Source: Caldimonas tepidiphila
GTDB taxonomy: Bacteria > Pseudomonadota > Gammaproteobacteria > Burkholderiales > Burkholderiaceae_C
Assembly: GCF_003569765.1 (NCBI RefSeq)
Contig: NZ_QXMG01000004.1
Coordinates: 62,001 to 126,000 of the forward strand
Direction: 5' to 3'
DNA length: 64,000 bases
The notes beneath the pieces are model-generated. The model saw only the letters and a program-made list of their open reading frames with translations. It made no database searches and was not told the origin of the DNA. The translations under genes and the position numbers were made by a program. This document shows, piece after piece, positions 42,201 to 50,665 of this stretch; position 1 is the first letter of the stretch, and every line of letters starts with the position of its first letter.

Positions 42201-42329
42201 CGGCTCGTCGATGCGCGGGTACTCGCGCACCTGGAGGCGCTGGAAGGCCACCAGGCCGACGAGCAGCAGCAGCAGCGACAGCACGGTGGCGAACACCGGG
42301 CGCCGGATCGAGATTTCGGGCAACTGCAT
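39258..42329 (-). CDS. RND-family multidrug efflux permease
   Basis: The 1023-residue protein is full length for an HAE1-type inner membrane pump, starting MQLPEISIRRPVFATVLSL, with two large periplasmic loops, about 12 transmembrane segments and the proton-relay Asp pair in GLVVDDAIVVLENIYR of TM4. It exports hydrophobic compounds as a trimer, with the adjacent fusion protein and an outer membrane channel. GAGGAG precedes the ATG at 42329. Substrate cannot be inferred. It lies 26 nt after the fusion protein gene, forming a two-gene operon. Confidence 0.96.
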   Translation of the reverse strand: MQLPEISIRRPVFATVLSLLLLLVGLVAFQRLQVREYPRIDEPAVTVTTRLTGASSEVIESTVTKPLEDSIAGIDGVDILTSISRAEQSQITVRFKLEKNPDDAAADVRDRVSRVRGRLPAAADEPVISKVEADATPTVWLAFTSDTLSALELTDLANRLVKPRVQTVPGVADVQINGERKFAMRVWLDPDRLAAHGLTVQDVEDALRRQNLEVPAGRIEGRQREFSVTAQTDLATPAQFGEVALRQSKGYTVRLRDVARIEQAPASERSIVRLNGVPSVSLGVIRQATANPLDMAEGVRAMLPRLQQELPESVRVQVANDNSVFIDRSVKAVYSTIAEAVVLVALVVFVFLRTLRASIIPLVTIPVSLIGAFALMALAGFTINTLTLLALVLAIGLVVDDAIVVLENIYRHIEEGMEPFAAAIKGAREIGFAVVAMTLTLAAVYAPLAFAPGRTGRLFTEFALTLAGAVLVSGFVALTLSPMMCSKLLRHNPAPGRFDRGMERALGALEAGYGRVLRWTLGRRWLVVALMVASGALSWWLFTQMKSELAPIEDRGVILATVNAPDGSTLAYTERYMREIEALGQKHPEFDRIFVVAGNPTVSQGISFLRTRDWSERERSTSELAQALQPGFMNLPGVNAFPVTPPSLGQGFRERPVNFVIVSSDSYQNLSRVAQQFVAEMGRNPGFVQPDVDLRLNKPEIYIEVDRERAADAGVAVDQVARTIETMLGGRNVTRYKREAEQYDVIVQTEARGRATPDDIERLFVRGRNDAMIPLASLVKVRESVAPRELNHFNQRRSVSITANLAPGYSLGEALQFMDATAEKLLPAGYATELNGVSREFRASSGALGIVFVLALLFIFLVLAAQFESFVDPFVILLSVPLSMVGALAALQLAGGTLNVYSQIGLITLVGLITKHGILIVEFANQQRQQGQATLEAVTRAAVLRLRPILMTTGAMVLGAVPLALAEGAGAESRRQIGWVIVGGMTLGTLLTVFVVPTMYTLLARRSTPGPITRPADEAPHAA

Positions 42330-42355
42330 GGTCGTGCTCCTCGGCAGGCGGCGCC

Positions 42356-43693
42356 TCAGCGCACCGCGTCGCCGCGTTGATGGGCCGCGAGCGCGGTCGG
42401 CGTCGCCGCCGCGGCGCCGGCGCTGCTGCCGGGTCCGCCGCCGCTGCCCGCCGCGGGCGCCGAGGCCGGGACCGCGGGGGCCGCCGCGCCGCCCGGCCTG
42501 CCGCCCTGTTGCCCGCCCTGTTGCCCGCCCTCGCGTGCCGCGCCGAGCTCGACGATGCGCAGCGCCATGCCGTCGCGCTGCAGGCGCTGGTGCCCCGCCG
42601 TCACGACGGTGTCGCCGGCGCTCACGCCCTCGAGCACCTCGACGCGCCCGTCGCGGCGCAGGCCGAGCCTGACCTCGGTGCGCTGGCCGACCCGGGCCGG
42701 GCGGCCGTCCGGCGCCTTGCCCTCGACCACGCGGATCACGAACTGGCGGCCCGCCTGCGGCACGATCGCCTCCTCGGGCACCACCAGCGCGTCCTCGCGG
42801 GTGGCGAGCACCGCCTCGACGCGAGCGAACATGCCCGGGCGCAAGTTGCCGCCGCTGTTCTCCAGCGCAGCGCGCACCAGCACCGAGCGGCCGTTGGCGT
42901 CCACCAGTGGCTCGAGCGCCTCGATGCGCGCTGGCAGCCGCAGCCCCGGCAGCGCGTCGGGGGCGACCTGCACCGCCTGGCCCGGCCGCAGCTGCGGCAG
43001 GTAGCGTTCGGGCAGCCGGAAATCCACCAGCAGCCCGCGCGTGTCCTCGAGGTTCACGAGGTCGGCGCCGTCCTTCACGTAGTCGCCGACGTTGACGAGC
43101 CGGATGCCGGCGGAGGCGTCGAAGGGCGCGACGATGCGCAGCCGCGCGACGCGGGCCTTCGCGAGCGCGACCTGCGCCTCGGCCACCGCGAGGTTGGCCG
43201 CGGTCTGCTCCAGCGCGCTGCGGCTGACGAAGTTCTGCGCCACCAGCTCCTCGTTGCGGCGGTGGTTGGCGCGCGCGATGCTGGCCTGCGCCTCGGCCTG
43301 CTTCAGCTCGGCCGCGGGCAGGGTGTCGTCGAGCTGGAACAGCATCTGGCCGCGCCGCACCGGCTGGCCGTCGCGGAAGCCGATCGCCACGATGCGCCCG
43401 GCCACTTCCGGCCGCACCACCACCGACTGGCGCGACCGCAGCGTGCCCACCGCCTGCGCCTCGTCGCTCATGCGCTGCGTGCGCACCTGCGCCACCTCGA
43501 CCGCCACCGGACCGCCCCGCCCGGGTGCGCCCGCGCCGCCCCCGGCGCCGGGCCGCGTCGGCCCCGGAGCTGCCGCCACGGTAGGTGCATCGGCGGCCGG
43601 GGCGGGCGCGCGATGCTGCCACCACCAGGCCGCCCCGCTGAGGACGGCAATTCCGACCACGGCCACCGTGGCATGCAGTTTCTTTATCGCCAT
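42356..43693 (-). CDS. RND efflux periplasmic adaptor (membrane fusion protein)
   Basis: The 445-residue protein has an N-terminal membrane anchor (about 8-25), a Gly/Pro-rich linker, then the biotinyl-lipoyl-like domain (RPEVAGRIVAIGFRDGQPVR), alpha-helical hairpin and beta-barrel regions of a HlyD/AcrA-type adaptor. It ends in a Gly/Gln/Ala-rich tail containing repeated GGQQ. It bridges the pump to an outer membrane channel, which is not encoded nearby. The ATG at 43693 has GGGAGA upstream. Confidence 0.95.
   Translation of the reverse strand: MAIKKLHATVAVVGIAVLSGAAWWWQHRAPAPAADAPTVAAAPGPTRPGAGGGAGAPGRGGPVAVEVAQVRTQRMSDEAQAVGTLRSRQSVVVRPEVAGRIVAIGFRDGQPVRRGQMLFQLDDTLPAAELKQAEAQASIARANHRRNEELVAQNFVSRSALEQTAANLAVAEAQVALAKARVARLRIVAPFDASAGIRLVNVGDYVKDGADLVNLEDTRGLLVDFRLPERYLPQLRPGQAVQVAPDALPGLRLPARIEALEPLVDANGRSVLVRAALENSGGNLRPGMFARVEAVLATREDALVVPEEAIVPQAGRQFVIRVVEGKAPDGRPARVGQRTEVRLGLRRDGRVEVLEGVSAGDTVVTAGHQRLQRDGMALRIVELGAAREGGQQGGQQGGRPGGAAAPAVPASAPAAGSGGGPGSSAGAAAATPTALAAHQRGDAVR
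42506..42529. repeat. Tandem 12-bp repeat in the adaptor gene
   Basis: Two exact head-to-tail copies of CTGTTGCCCGCC encode the repeated GGQQ units in the C-terminal tail of the efflux adaptor. A third, partly matching unit follows. It is a likely site of length variation. Confidence 0.8.
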
Positions 43694-43814
43694 GAAGGAA
43701 TCTCCCGGACGGGACTGTAACGGGGGGCATCGCCGGCCGCTGCGGCGGCGCCGATGCCCGGCGCGCGGGAAGGGACTGCGGGGGAGAGGAAGGGGCGAAG
43801 CCTCCCGGCCCGCG

Positions 43815-44273
43815 TCAGCGCCGCGCCGCCGCCGACACGCCGCGGTTGGCCAGCGCGTCGGCGCGCTCGTTGCCCGGGTCGCCGGCGTGGCCCTTGACCC
43901 AGTGCCAGTCGACGTGGTGCAGCGCCGCGAGCGCCTCCAGCCGCTGCCACAGCTCGGCATTCTTCACCGGCTTGCGGTCCGCAGTGGTCCAGCCGCGCTT
44001 CTTCCAGCCGTGGATCCACTCGGTGATGCCCTTGCGCACGTATTCGCTGTCGGTGTAGATCGCGACGTCGCAGCTGCGCTTGAGCGAGGCGAGCGCCTCG
44101 ATCACCGCGGTCAGCTCCATGCGGTTGTTGGTCGTCGAGGCCTCGCCCCCGAAGAGCTCCTTCTCGTGCTCGCCGGAGCGCAGCCAGGCGCCCCAGCCGC
44201 CCGGGCCGGGATTGCCCTTGCAGGCGCCATCGGTGTAGACCACCACGCGGGGCCGGGAAATCGTTGCCGTCAT
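43815..44273 (-). CDS. rnhA: Ribonuclease HI
   Basis: The 152-residue protein has the four acidic catalytic residues in their usual contexts: [36 protein letters not shown] and [16 protein letters not shown]. It cuts the RNA strand of RNA-DNA hybrids. The ATG at 44273 overlaps the stop of the methyltransferase gene as ATGA, so the two are coupled. The chosen start gives [16 protein letters not shown]. Confidence 0.98.
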   Translation of the reverse strand: MTATISRPRVVVYTDGACKGNPGPGGWGAWLRSGEHEKELFGGEASTTNNRMELTAVIEALASLKRSCDVAIYTDSEYVRKGITEWIHGWKKRGWTTADRKPVKNAELWQRLEALAALHHVDWHWVKGHAGDPGNERADALANRGVSAAARR

Positions 44274-45070
44274 AAACCTTCTTTGTTGGGATGGGCGACC
44301 ACCGCGGGCGCCGCACCCGGTTTCTGTCTCGTCTTCCACGCCGGGCCGACCAGCCGCATGCCGCGCACGCGCTTGACGGCGACCAGGAAGTACACCGCGC
44401 CGAACACCGGCCACCAGCGATCGCCCGCCGACTCCATCCACGCGTAGCGCTCCAGCCAGTGCTCCGTGCGCAGCGCCGGGCGGTAGCAGCCGAAACGCCC
44501 CGCCTCGATGTCCAGGCTCAGCAGCTGCAGCCAGTCGCGCAGGCGGCGGTAGCCGATGAAGTCGCCGCCCGAGGGCAGGAACAGGCTGCCGAAGCCGAGC
44601 CGCAGCGCGATGCGGCCATAGCGCTGGCGCAGCCCCCACAGGCTGGTGGGATTGAAGCCGGCGATGACGACGCGCCCGCCCGGCACCAGCACGCGGTCGA
44701 CCTCGCGCAGCGTCTGGTGCGGGTCCTGCGCGAGCTCGAGCGTGTGCGGCAGCACCACCAGATCGAGGCTTCCCGTGTCGAAGGGCAGCGCCTCAAAATC
44801 ACTCACCAGTGCGCGAGGCACGGGCAGGCAGCCGGCCACCGGCTCCGGCACCGTGTCAAGCTGGGACGCCTCGCTCAGCGCCACCCAGCGGTGCGGCATG
44901 CGGTTGCAGGCCAGCGTATCGAGCTGCGGCAGCCCGAGCTGCACGGCATGGAAGCCGAACAGGTCGCTCACCGCGCGGTCGAACTGCTGCCGCTCCCATT
45001 CGAGCAGGTAGCGGCCGGGCGGGGTCTGGAGCCAGGGGTCCAAACCTATAATCCAGGGTTTTTGCGTCAT
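44270..45070 (-). CDS. SAM-dependent methyltransferase (class I, type 11-like)
   Basis: The 266-residue protein begins [20 protein letters not shown] and contains a Methyltransf_11-like core with [19 protein letters not shown] and [21 protein letters not shown]-terminal hydrophobic stretch ([16 protein letters not shown]) follows. The substrate is unknown. Similar genes sit between rnhA and gloB in many Betaproteobacteria. The ATG at 45070 overlaps the gloB ATG on the opposite strand (shared CATG). The only longer start is a TTG at 45103, which lacks a ribosome site. Confidence 0.88.
   Translation of the reverse strand: MTQKPWIIGLDPWLQTPPGRYLLEWERQQFDRAVSDLFGFHAVQLGLPQLDTLACNRMPHRWVALSEASQLDTVPEPVAGCLPVPRALVSDFEALPFDTGSLDLVVLPHTLELAQDPHQTLREVDRVLVPGGRVVIAGFNPTSLWGLRQRYGRIALRLGFGSLFLPSGGDFIGYRRLRDWLQLLSLDIEAGRFGCYRPALRTEHWLERYAWMESAGDRWWPVFGAVYFLVAVKRVRGMRLVGPAWKTRQKPGAAPAVVAHPNKEGL
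45046..45051 (+). promoter_or_regulatory. Consensus -10 element for gloB
   Basis: TATAAT stands 17 nt before the gloB ATG, inside the first codons of the divergent methyltransferase gene. The -35 is not evident. Confidence 0.45.
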
Positions 45071-45839
45071 GGAACTGGTTGCTCTACCCGCCTTCGCCGA
45101 CAACTACATCTGGATGCTGCACGATGGCCGGCAGGCGCTTGTGGTGGATCCCGGGGACGCCGCGCCGGTGCTCGAGGCACTCGATGCTCGCGGCCTGACG
45201 CTGACGGGCATTCTAGTGACCCACCACCATGGCGATCATGTCGGCGGCCTCGGGGTGCTGGCACCGCGCCTGCAGGGCGAGATCTTCGGCCCGGCCGGAG
45301 AAACGATCCCGCACCGCACCCGGCCGCTGCGCGACGGCGACACGGCGACGTGGAACGGCCTGCGCTTCCAGGTCCTCGACGTGCCCGGCCATACCGCCGG
45401 GCACATCGCCTACTGGACCGAGCCCGCGGGCGAGGCGCCGCTGCTGTTCTGCGGCGACACGCTCTTCGCGGGCGGCTGCGGCCGCCTGTTCGAGGGCACG
45501 CCGGCACAGATGTGGCATTCGCTGCAGCGCCTGGCCGCGCTGCCGGGCTCGACCCGGGTGTGCTGCGCGCACGAGTACACGCTGTCCAACCTGCGCTTCG
45601 CCAGCGAGGTGGAGCCGGGCAACGAGGCGCTGCGGGCATGGCGCGAGCATTGCGAGCGTCGGCGTGGCGAAGGCCTGCCGACGCTGCCGAGTTCCATGGA
45701 TCAGGAATTGAGAACCAACCCCTTCATGCGCTGCGAGCAGCCCGAGGTGCGGGCCAGCGCGATGGCCCGCGGCGCCACCGCCGCGGATCCGGTCGCGGTG
45801 TTTGCCGCGCTGCGCGAATGGAAGAACAACTACCGATGA
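45069..45839 (+). CDS. gloB: Hydroxyacylglutathione hydrolase (glyoxalase II)
   Basis: The 256-residue metallo-beta-lactamase-fold enzyme has the dinuclear metal motif THHHGDH (residues 51-57), the later ligands in VPGHTAGHI, FCGDTLF and CCAHEYT, and the glutathione-contact NPFMR near the C-terminus. It hydrolyses S-lactoylglutathione to lactate and glutathione in methylglyoxal detoxification. Its stop overlaps the mltD start (ATGA). Confidence 0.96.
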   Translation: MELVALPAFADNYIWMLHDGRQALVVDPGDAAPVLEALDARGLTLTGILVTHHHGDHVGGLGVLAPRLQGEIFGPAGETIPHRTRPLRDGDTATWNGLRFQVLDVPGHTAGHIAYWTEPAGEAPLLFCGDTLFAGGCGRLFEGTPAQMWHSLQRLAALPGSTRVCCAHEYTLSNLRFASEVEPGNEALRAWREHCERRRGEGLPTLPSSMDQELRTNPFMRCEQPEVRASAMARGATAADPVAVFAALREWKNNYR

Positions 45840-47479
45840 TTGATCGACTTCACCGGGCGGGACTCGCCCTGGGCCTCGGGGGCAGCCTCCTGTTCGCCGG
45901 CTGCGCCTCCGTGCCCTCCCCGGCGCCGGGCGACGGTGCCCTGGCGGGCGTCCCGACGTCCGACCAGGCCCAGGCCCCGGCCGCGCCGCGCCCCCTGCGT
46001 CCCGGAGAGGCTGCGCTGAAGGCGCTCGAGGGCGCGCCCGCCCTGCCCTCGGCCGCGTCGACGGCGTCGGGCGATGCCGCGGAGGCGGCCGTGGCGCCGG
46101 AGGAGCTGCTGAAGTCGCGCGACCTGTGGACCCGCATCCGCAACGGCTTCGCGATGCCCAACCTCGAGAACGACCTGGTGCGCGACCGCGAGCAGTGGTA
46201 TTCGAACCGCCCGGACGCGATGAAGCGCATGACCGAGCGCTCGTCGCGCTACCTCTTCCACATCGTCGAGGAGATCGAGTGGCGCGGCATGCCGACCGAG
46301 CTGGCGCTGCTGCCCTTCGTCGAGAGCGCCTTCAACCCGCAGGCGCTGTCGGTGGCACAGGCCTCCGGGATGTGGCAGTTCATCCCCTCGACCGGCAAGT
46401 ACTTCGACCTGAAGCAGAACCTGTTCCGCGACGACCGGCGCGATGTGCTCGCCTCGACCCGCGCGGCGCTCGACTACCTCAGCAAGCTCTACGGCATGTT
46501 CGGCGACTGGCATCTCGCGCTGGCCGCCTACAACTGGGGCGAGGGCAGCGTGCAGCGCGCCATCGAGCGCAACCGCAAGGCCGGGCTGCCGACCGACTAC
46601 GAGAGCCTGCGCATGCCGGCGGAGACGCGCCATTACGTGCCCAAGCTGCAGGCGATCAAGAACCTGCTGGCCGACCCGCAGAAGTTCGGGCTCTCGCTGC
46701 CGACGGTCGAGAACCATCCCTACTTCCTGAGCGTGCCGATCGAGCGCGACCTCGACGTGGCGCTGGCCGCGAAGCTCGCCGGCCTGACGCTCGACGAGTT
46801 CAAGGCGCTCAACCCCTCGCTGAACAAGCCGGTGATCCTCGCCGCCGGCACGCCGCAGGTGCTGCTGCCCTACCAGAACGCCAACCGCTTCATCACGGGC
46901 CTCGCGCGCCACACCGGCCCCACCGCGAGCTGGACCGCGTGGGTGGTGCCGAAGACGATGCGCCCGGAGGACGCCGCCAGGCAGCTCGGCACCGAGCTCG
47001 CCACGCTGCGCGAGGTCAACAAGATCCCGCCGCGCATGCTGGTCAAGGCCGGCTCGACGCTGCTCGTGCCGCGCACGCAGCAGCGCGCCGACGACGTGGA
47101 TGAGCACATCGCCCAGAACGCGATGATGCAGTTCGCCCCGGACGTGCCGGAGAAGCGCCGCGTCGTGCTGCGCGCCGGCAAGGGCGAGACGGTGGCGACG
47201 CTCGCGCGGCGCTACAAGCTGCCCGCGGACGACGTCGCGGAGTGGAACCGGCTCGGTGCCGCCGCCCGCTTCAAGCCGGGCCAGCAGGTGGTGGTCTACC
47301 TGCCGAACCGGGTCGCCGCGGCAGCGCCGAAGTCCTCGGCGCGGCAGCAGGCCCGCTCGAAGCCGGCCGCGACCACGGCGGTGGCCAAGGCGCGCAAGGC
47401 CGCGCCGGCGGCGCGCACCGCCAAGGCCAGGCAGGCCCCCGGCCGCCCGCAGGGCAAGGTGCAGGTGGCGAAGAACTGA
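45836..47479 (+). CDS. mltD: Membrane-bound lytic murein transglycosylase D, LysM-containing
   Basis: The 547-residue lipoprotein (signal ending LLFAGC, Cys23) has an SLT domain with the catalytic Glu in LLPFVESAFNP, the ASGMWQFIPSTGKYF segment and AAYNWGEGSV. A C-terminal LysM-type repeat follows (KGETVATLARRYKLPADDVAEW) and a Lys/Ala-rich basic tail. It cleaves glycan strands of peptidoglycan to 1,6-anhydro products from the outer membrane. The start overlaps the gloB stop, suggesting coupling despite unrelated functions. Confidence 0.94.
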   Translation: MIDRLHRAGLALGLGGSLLFAGCASVPSPAPGDGALAGVPTSDQAQAPAAPRPLRPGEAALKALEGAPALPSAASTASGDAAEAAVAPEELLKSRDLWTRIRNGFAMPNLENDLVRDREQWYSNRPDAMKRMTERSSRYLFHIVEEIEWRGMPTELALLPFVESAFNPQALSVAQASGMWQFIPSTGKYFDLKQNLFRDDRRDVLASTRAALDYLSKLYGMFGDWHLALAAYNWGEGSVQRAIERNRKAGLPTDYESLRMPAETRHYVPKLQAIKNLLADPQKFGLSLPTVENHPYFLSVPIERDLDVALAAKLAGLTLDEFKALNPSLNKPVILAAGTPQVLLPYQNANRFITGLARHTGPTASWTAWVVPKTMRPEDAARQLGTELATLREVNKIPPRMLVKAGSTLLVPRTQQRADDVDEHIAQNAMMQFAPDVPEKRRVVLRAGKGETVATLARRYKLPADDVAEWNRLGAAARFKPGQQVVVYLPNRVAAAAPKSSARQQARSKPAATTAVAKARKAAPAARTAKARQAPGRPQGKVQVAKN

Positions 47480-47517
47480 CGGCGCCCGGCGGCGCAACGG
47501 CGCCGGGCATTCCGGGC

Positions 47518-47542
47518 AGGCCGCCCTCCGGGCGGCCTTTTT
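47518..47542 (+). terminator. Rho-independent terminator after mltD
   Basis: GGCCGCCC (47519-47526) pairs with GGGCGGCC (47530-47537) across a 3-nt loop, flanked by an A-T pair and a run of five T. It lies between the convergent mltD and recR genes. A second inverted repeat (GCCCGGCG/CGCCGGGC) lies just upstream. Confidence 0.9.
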
Positions 47543-47570
47543 CATGGCCGGGGTTCGATGCGCCGCGGCC

Positions 47571-48161
47571 TCAGCGCCGGTCGACCAGCGCGTGCGCGAT
47601 CGTGCCGAGGTCCACGTACTCCAGCTCGCTGCCCACCGGCACGCCGCGCGCGAGCCGCGTGACCTTCAGGCCGCGCGCCTTCAGCGCCTCGCCCAGGTAG
47701 TGAGCGGTGGCCTCGCCCTCGGCGGTGAAGTTGGTGGCGACGATGACCTCGCGCAGGTTCTCGTCGGCGGCCCGGTCGAGCAGGCGGTCGAGCCCGATCT
47801 CGCGCGGCCCGACCCCGTCGAGCGGGCTCAGCCGCCCCATCAGCACGAAGTAGAGGCCGCGGTAGCTGCCGGTGCGCTCCACCGCACCCTGGTCGGCCGG
47901 CGTCTCGACCACGCACAGCTGGGCGCGGTCGCGCTCCGGGTCGAGGCAGGTCGGGCACACCTCGGACTCGGTGAAGGTGTTGCACTGCGCGCAGTGGCGC
48001 ACCTGCTGCATCGCCGCCTGCAGCGCCTGCGCGATCCGCTCGGCGCCGGCACGGTCGTGCTGCAGCAGGTGGAAGGCCATGCGCGAGGCCGACTTCGGGC
48101 CGACGCCGGGCAGGCGCCTCAGGGCCTCGACCAGGGCGTCGAGCGCCGTGTTCTGCGTCAT
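47571..48161 (-). CDS. recR: Recombination protein RecR
   Basis: The 196-residue protein has the N-terminal HhH segment ([17 protein letters not shown]), a four-cysteine zinc finger ([16 protein letters not shown]) and a Toprim domain. With RecO and RecF it loads RecA on gapped, SSB-coated DNA. It follows ybaB and dnaX, the widely conserved dnaX-ybaB-recR order. Confidence 0.98.
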   Translation of the reverse strand: MTQNTALDALVEALRRLPGVGPKSASRMAFHLLQHDRAGAERIAQALQAAMQQVRHCAQCNTFTESEVCPTCLDPERDRAQLCVVETPADQGAVERTGSYRGLYFVLMGRLSPLDGVGPREIGLDRLLDRAADENLREVIVATNFTAEGEATAHYLGEALKARGLKVTRLARGVPVGSELEYVDLGTIAHALVDRR

Positions 48162-48183
48162 CGGCGGAGCGGGCGCGTCGCGC

Positions 48184-48510
48184 TCAGAACGGGAACTTCA
48201 TGCCCGGGGGCATCGGCATGCCGGCGGTCAGCTTGCCCATCTTCTCCTGGCTCACCTCCTCGGCCCGCCGCACGCCGTCGTTGAAGGCCGCGGCCACCAG
48301 GTCCTCGAGCATGTCCTTGTCGTCGGCGAGCAGGCTCGGGTCGATCGTGATGCGCTTAACGTCGTGCTTGCAGGTCATCACCACCTTCACGAGGCCAGCG
48401 CCGGACTGGCCCTCGACCTCCATCTGCGCGAGCTCGTCCTGCGCGCGCTTGAGGTTTTCCTGCATCGCCTGGGCCTGTTTCATCAGGCCGGCCAGTTGTC
48501 CCTTGAGCAT
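48184..48510 (-). CDS. ybaB: Nucleoid-associated protein YbaB/EbfC
   Basis: A 108-residue protein beginning [20 protein letters not shown], with the YbaB dimer core and a Met/Pro-rich C-terminus. These proteins bind DNA and help organise the nucleoid. AAAGGA lies 6 nt before the ATG. It is placed between dnaX and recR. Confidence 0.96.
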   Translation of the reverse strand: MLKGQLAGLMKQAQAMQENLKRAQDELAQMEVEGQSGAGLVKVVMTCKHDVKRITIDPSLLADDKDMLEDLVAAAFNDGVRRAEEVSQEKMGKLTAGMPMPPGMKFPF

Positions 48511-48570
48511 GTCGTTTCCTTTCAGGTCAGAAATCGGGTTGCCTGCGATGCAGGTCGGATCGGTGGACGG

Positions 48571-50604
48571 TCACAGCGGGCGGATCGAGCCAGGCACGAT
48601 GCGCGCCGTGCGGAACTGCTGCATCAGCTCGACCACCAGCGGGTCGTTGCGGATGATCTCCTCGGCCTCGCGCTGGCGCTCGGCGCGCGCGGCGGCCTCG
48701 CGGCGCGCGGGCGAATCGGCGACGGACGCGATCGCGATCTGGAGCTGCCCGGGGCGCTCCAGCACCTCGGCGAGCGCCGCCTGCAACTTGTTGCGGTTGG
48801 CGTCGCCGGCCAGCGTCTCGCGCTCGACCTGCAGCCGGCACAGCCAGCCGTCCGAGCCCTCGTCGAGCCCAACGCACTGCGACTGCATCGCCAGCTCGCG
48901 CACCAGCGCGACGATGCGCTCGCGCTCGATCATCTGCTGCACCAGCGCATGCCAGCGGTCGCCCAGCGCGCCTGCACCCGCATCGGGCGCAGCGGCGCCG
49001 CCCGCCGGAGCAGTCACCGGACTCGGCGCAGGGGCGGAAGCGGGCGCAGCCGGAGGCGGGGGCACCGCTACGGCCGGACGCGTGGGCTCGGGCGCGGCAC
49101 GGGGTTCGGCTGCGGCCGGGCGTGCGGGGCGTGCGGCCCCGGCGGGCGCAGGCGCCGTGCGCCTGGGCGCCTCGAACTGCGCCAGCTCGGACTCGTCGAT
49201 CGGCACGTCCTCCCAGGGCGGCGGCTCGCCGCCGGCCGGCGCAGCGCTGCGGGCCGGCGCCTCCACGCTGCGGCCGGCCGGCGCAGCACGGGGCGGGACC
49301 GGCGCGCCGGGCGAAGGCATCGCGGCGGGAGATCTCGCCGCAGGGGTCGGGACCGCTGCGGCGGGCGGAGCGACCCGCTCCGCCATCGCGGGCCGAGGGC
49401 CGGACGGCGGCGCCGTGGCCGTCGCCGGCGCCGCGGCCGGCGCGCTCGCCCGGGTATCGCCGGTCCGTGCCGGCGGCACGGCGGCCGGCTGCATGACGCG
49501 CCCGCCTGGAGGCCGGAACGCGAGCATGCGCAGCAGCACCATCACCATGCCACCGTACTCGTCCGGCGCCAGGCCGAGCTCCTGGCGACCGTGCAGCGCG
49601 ATGCTGTAGAGCAGTTGCGTCTCGTCCGGGGCCAGCGCCGCGGCGAGCCGCGCCACCGTCTCCGCATCGGGGTCCGCCGCGTCGGCGGCCTGCGGCACCG
49701 CCTGCAGCACCGCCATCTGCTGCAGGGTGCCCGCCATCTCCTCGAGCGCGCCGTGGGCCGACAGGCCCTGCGCGCGCAGCTCCTCGACGGTGGCGACCAC
49801 CGCCGCGCCGTCGCCTTCGGCGAGCGAGCCGATCAGCCGGAACACATGGCTGCGGTCGACCGCGCCGAGCATCTGGCGCACCCCGGCCTCGCCGAGGCGG
49901 CCGCTGCCGAAGGCGATCGCCTGGTCGGTCAGCGACAGCGCGTCGCGCATCGAGCCGCGCGCGGCGCGCGACAGCAGCCGCAGCGCCCCCGGCTCGGCCT
50001 CGACGTCCTCGGCGGCCAGCACCTCGCGCAGGTGCTCGAGCACCGTCTCGGGCGCCATCGGCCGCAGGTTGAACTGCAGGCAGCGCGACAGCACGGTGAC
50101 CGGCACCTTCTGCGGGTCGGTGGTAGCGAGCACGAACTTCAGGTACTCGGGCGGCTCCTCCAGCGTCTTGAGCATCGCGTTGAACGCGGTGTTCGACAGC
50201 ATGTGGACCTCGTCGATCATGTAGACCTTGAAGCGCCCGACCACCGGCTTGTAGACGGCCTGGTCGAGCAGCTGCGAGATCTCCTCGACGCCGCGGTTTG
50301 ACGCCGCGTCGAGCTCGACGTAGTCGGGAAAGCGCCCGCTGTCGATGTCGCAGCAGGGCTGGCAGACGCCGCAGGGATGCGCGGTGATGCCGCCTTGGCC
50401 GTCGGGGCCCTGGCAGTTCAGCGATTTCGCAAGGATGCGCGACACCGTGGTCTTGCCGACGCCGCGCGTGCCGGTGAACAGGTAGGCGTGGTGCAGCCGC
50501 TGCGCGGTCAGCGCGTTCGACAGCGCCTGCACCACATGCTCCTGCCCCACCATCTGCTCGAAGCTGCGGGGGCGGTACTTGCGCGCCAGAACGAGGTAAC
50601 TCAT
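48571..50604 (-). CDS. dnaX: DNA polymerase III subunit gamma/tau
   Basis: The 677-residue clamp-loader subunit has Walker A GTRGVGKTT (about 44-52), a zinc-binding set of cysteines (LNC, then HPCGVCQPCC), DEVHMLS and the AAA+ lid, followed by a long Pro/Ala-rich linker (about 365-545) and the tau C-terminal domain that contacts DnaB and the polymerase. I see no A-rich slippery site of the E. coli kind, so a gamma form made by frameshift is not predicted. The ATG at 50604 (MSYLVLARKYRPRSF) is the family start. Confidence 0.97.
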   Translation of the reverse strand: MSYLVLARKYRPRSFEQMVGQEHVVQALSNALTAQRLHHAYLFTGTRGVGKTTVSRILAKSLNCQGPDGQGGITAHPCGVCQPCCDIDSGRFPDYVELDAASNRGVEEISQLLDQAVYKPVVGRFKVYMIDEVHMLSNTAFNAMLKTLEEPPEYLKFVLATTDPQKVPVTVLSRCLQFNLRPMAPETVLEHLREVLAAEDVEAEPGALRLLSRAARGSMRDALSLTDQAIAFGSGRLGEAGVRQMLGAVDRSHVFRLIGSLAEGDGAAVVATVEELRAQGLSAHGALEEMAGTLQQMAVLQAVPQAADAADPDAETVARLAAALAPDETQLLYSIALHGRQELGLAPDEYGGMVMVLLRMLAFRPPGGRVMQPAAVPPARTGDTRASAPAAAPATATAPPSGPRPAMAERVAPPAAAVPTPAARSPAAMPSPGAPVPPRAAPAGRSVEAPARSAAPAGGEPPPWEDVPIDESELAQFEAPRRTAPAPAGAARPARPAAAEPRAAPEPTRPAVAVPPPPAAPASAPAPSPVTAPAGGAAAPDAGAGALGDRWHALVQQMIERERIVALVRELAMQSQCVGLDEGSDGWLCRLQVERETLAGDANRNKLQAALAEVLERPGQLQIAIASVADSPARREAAARAERQREAEEIIRNDPLVVELMQQFRTARIVPGSIRPL

Positions 50605-50611
50605 GGGCCTG

Positions 50612-50617
50612 ATTCTA
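50612..50617 (-). promoter_or_regulatory. Possible -10 element for dnaX
   Basis: The minus strand reads TAGAAT, followed by only 7 nt before the dnaX ATG at 50604. Transcription would begin at or next to the start codon. No strong -35 is seen. Confidence 0.35.
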
Positions 50618-50665
50618 CGGGCCGGGGGGTTTCCTGCCCGAAGCACCCTCCCGCGCCCCGCGGCG

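Noticed and set aside
39267-42380. 1037-codon plus-strand frame opposite the RND permease
   Set aside because: Shadow frame, extremely Arg/His/Gln-rich with no recognisable fold, entirely inside the permease gene.
48571-50604. Programmed frameshift in dnaX producing a short gamma subunit
   Set aside because: No A-rich slippery heptamer followed by a stem was seen. The Pro/Ala-rich linker is in one continuous frame.
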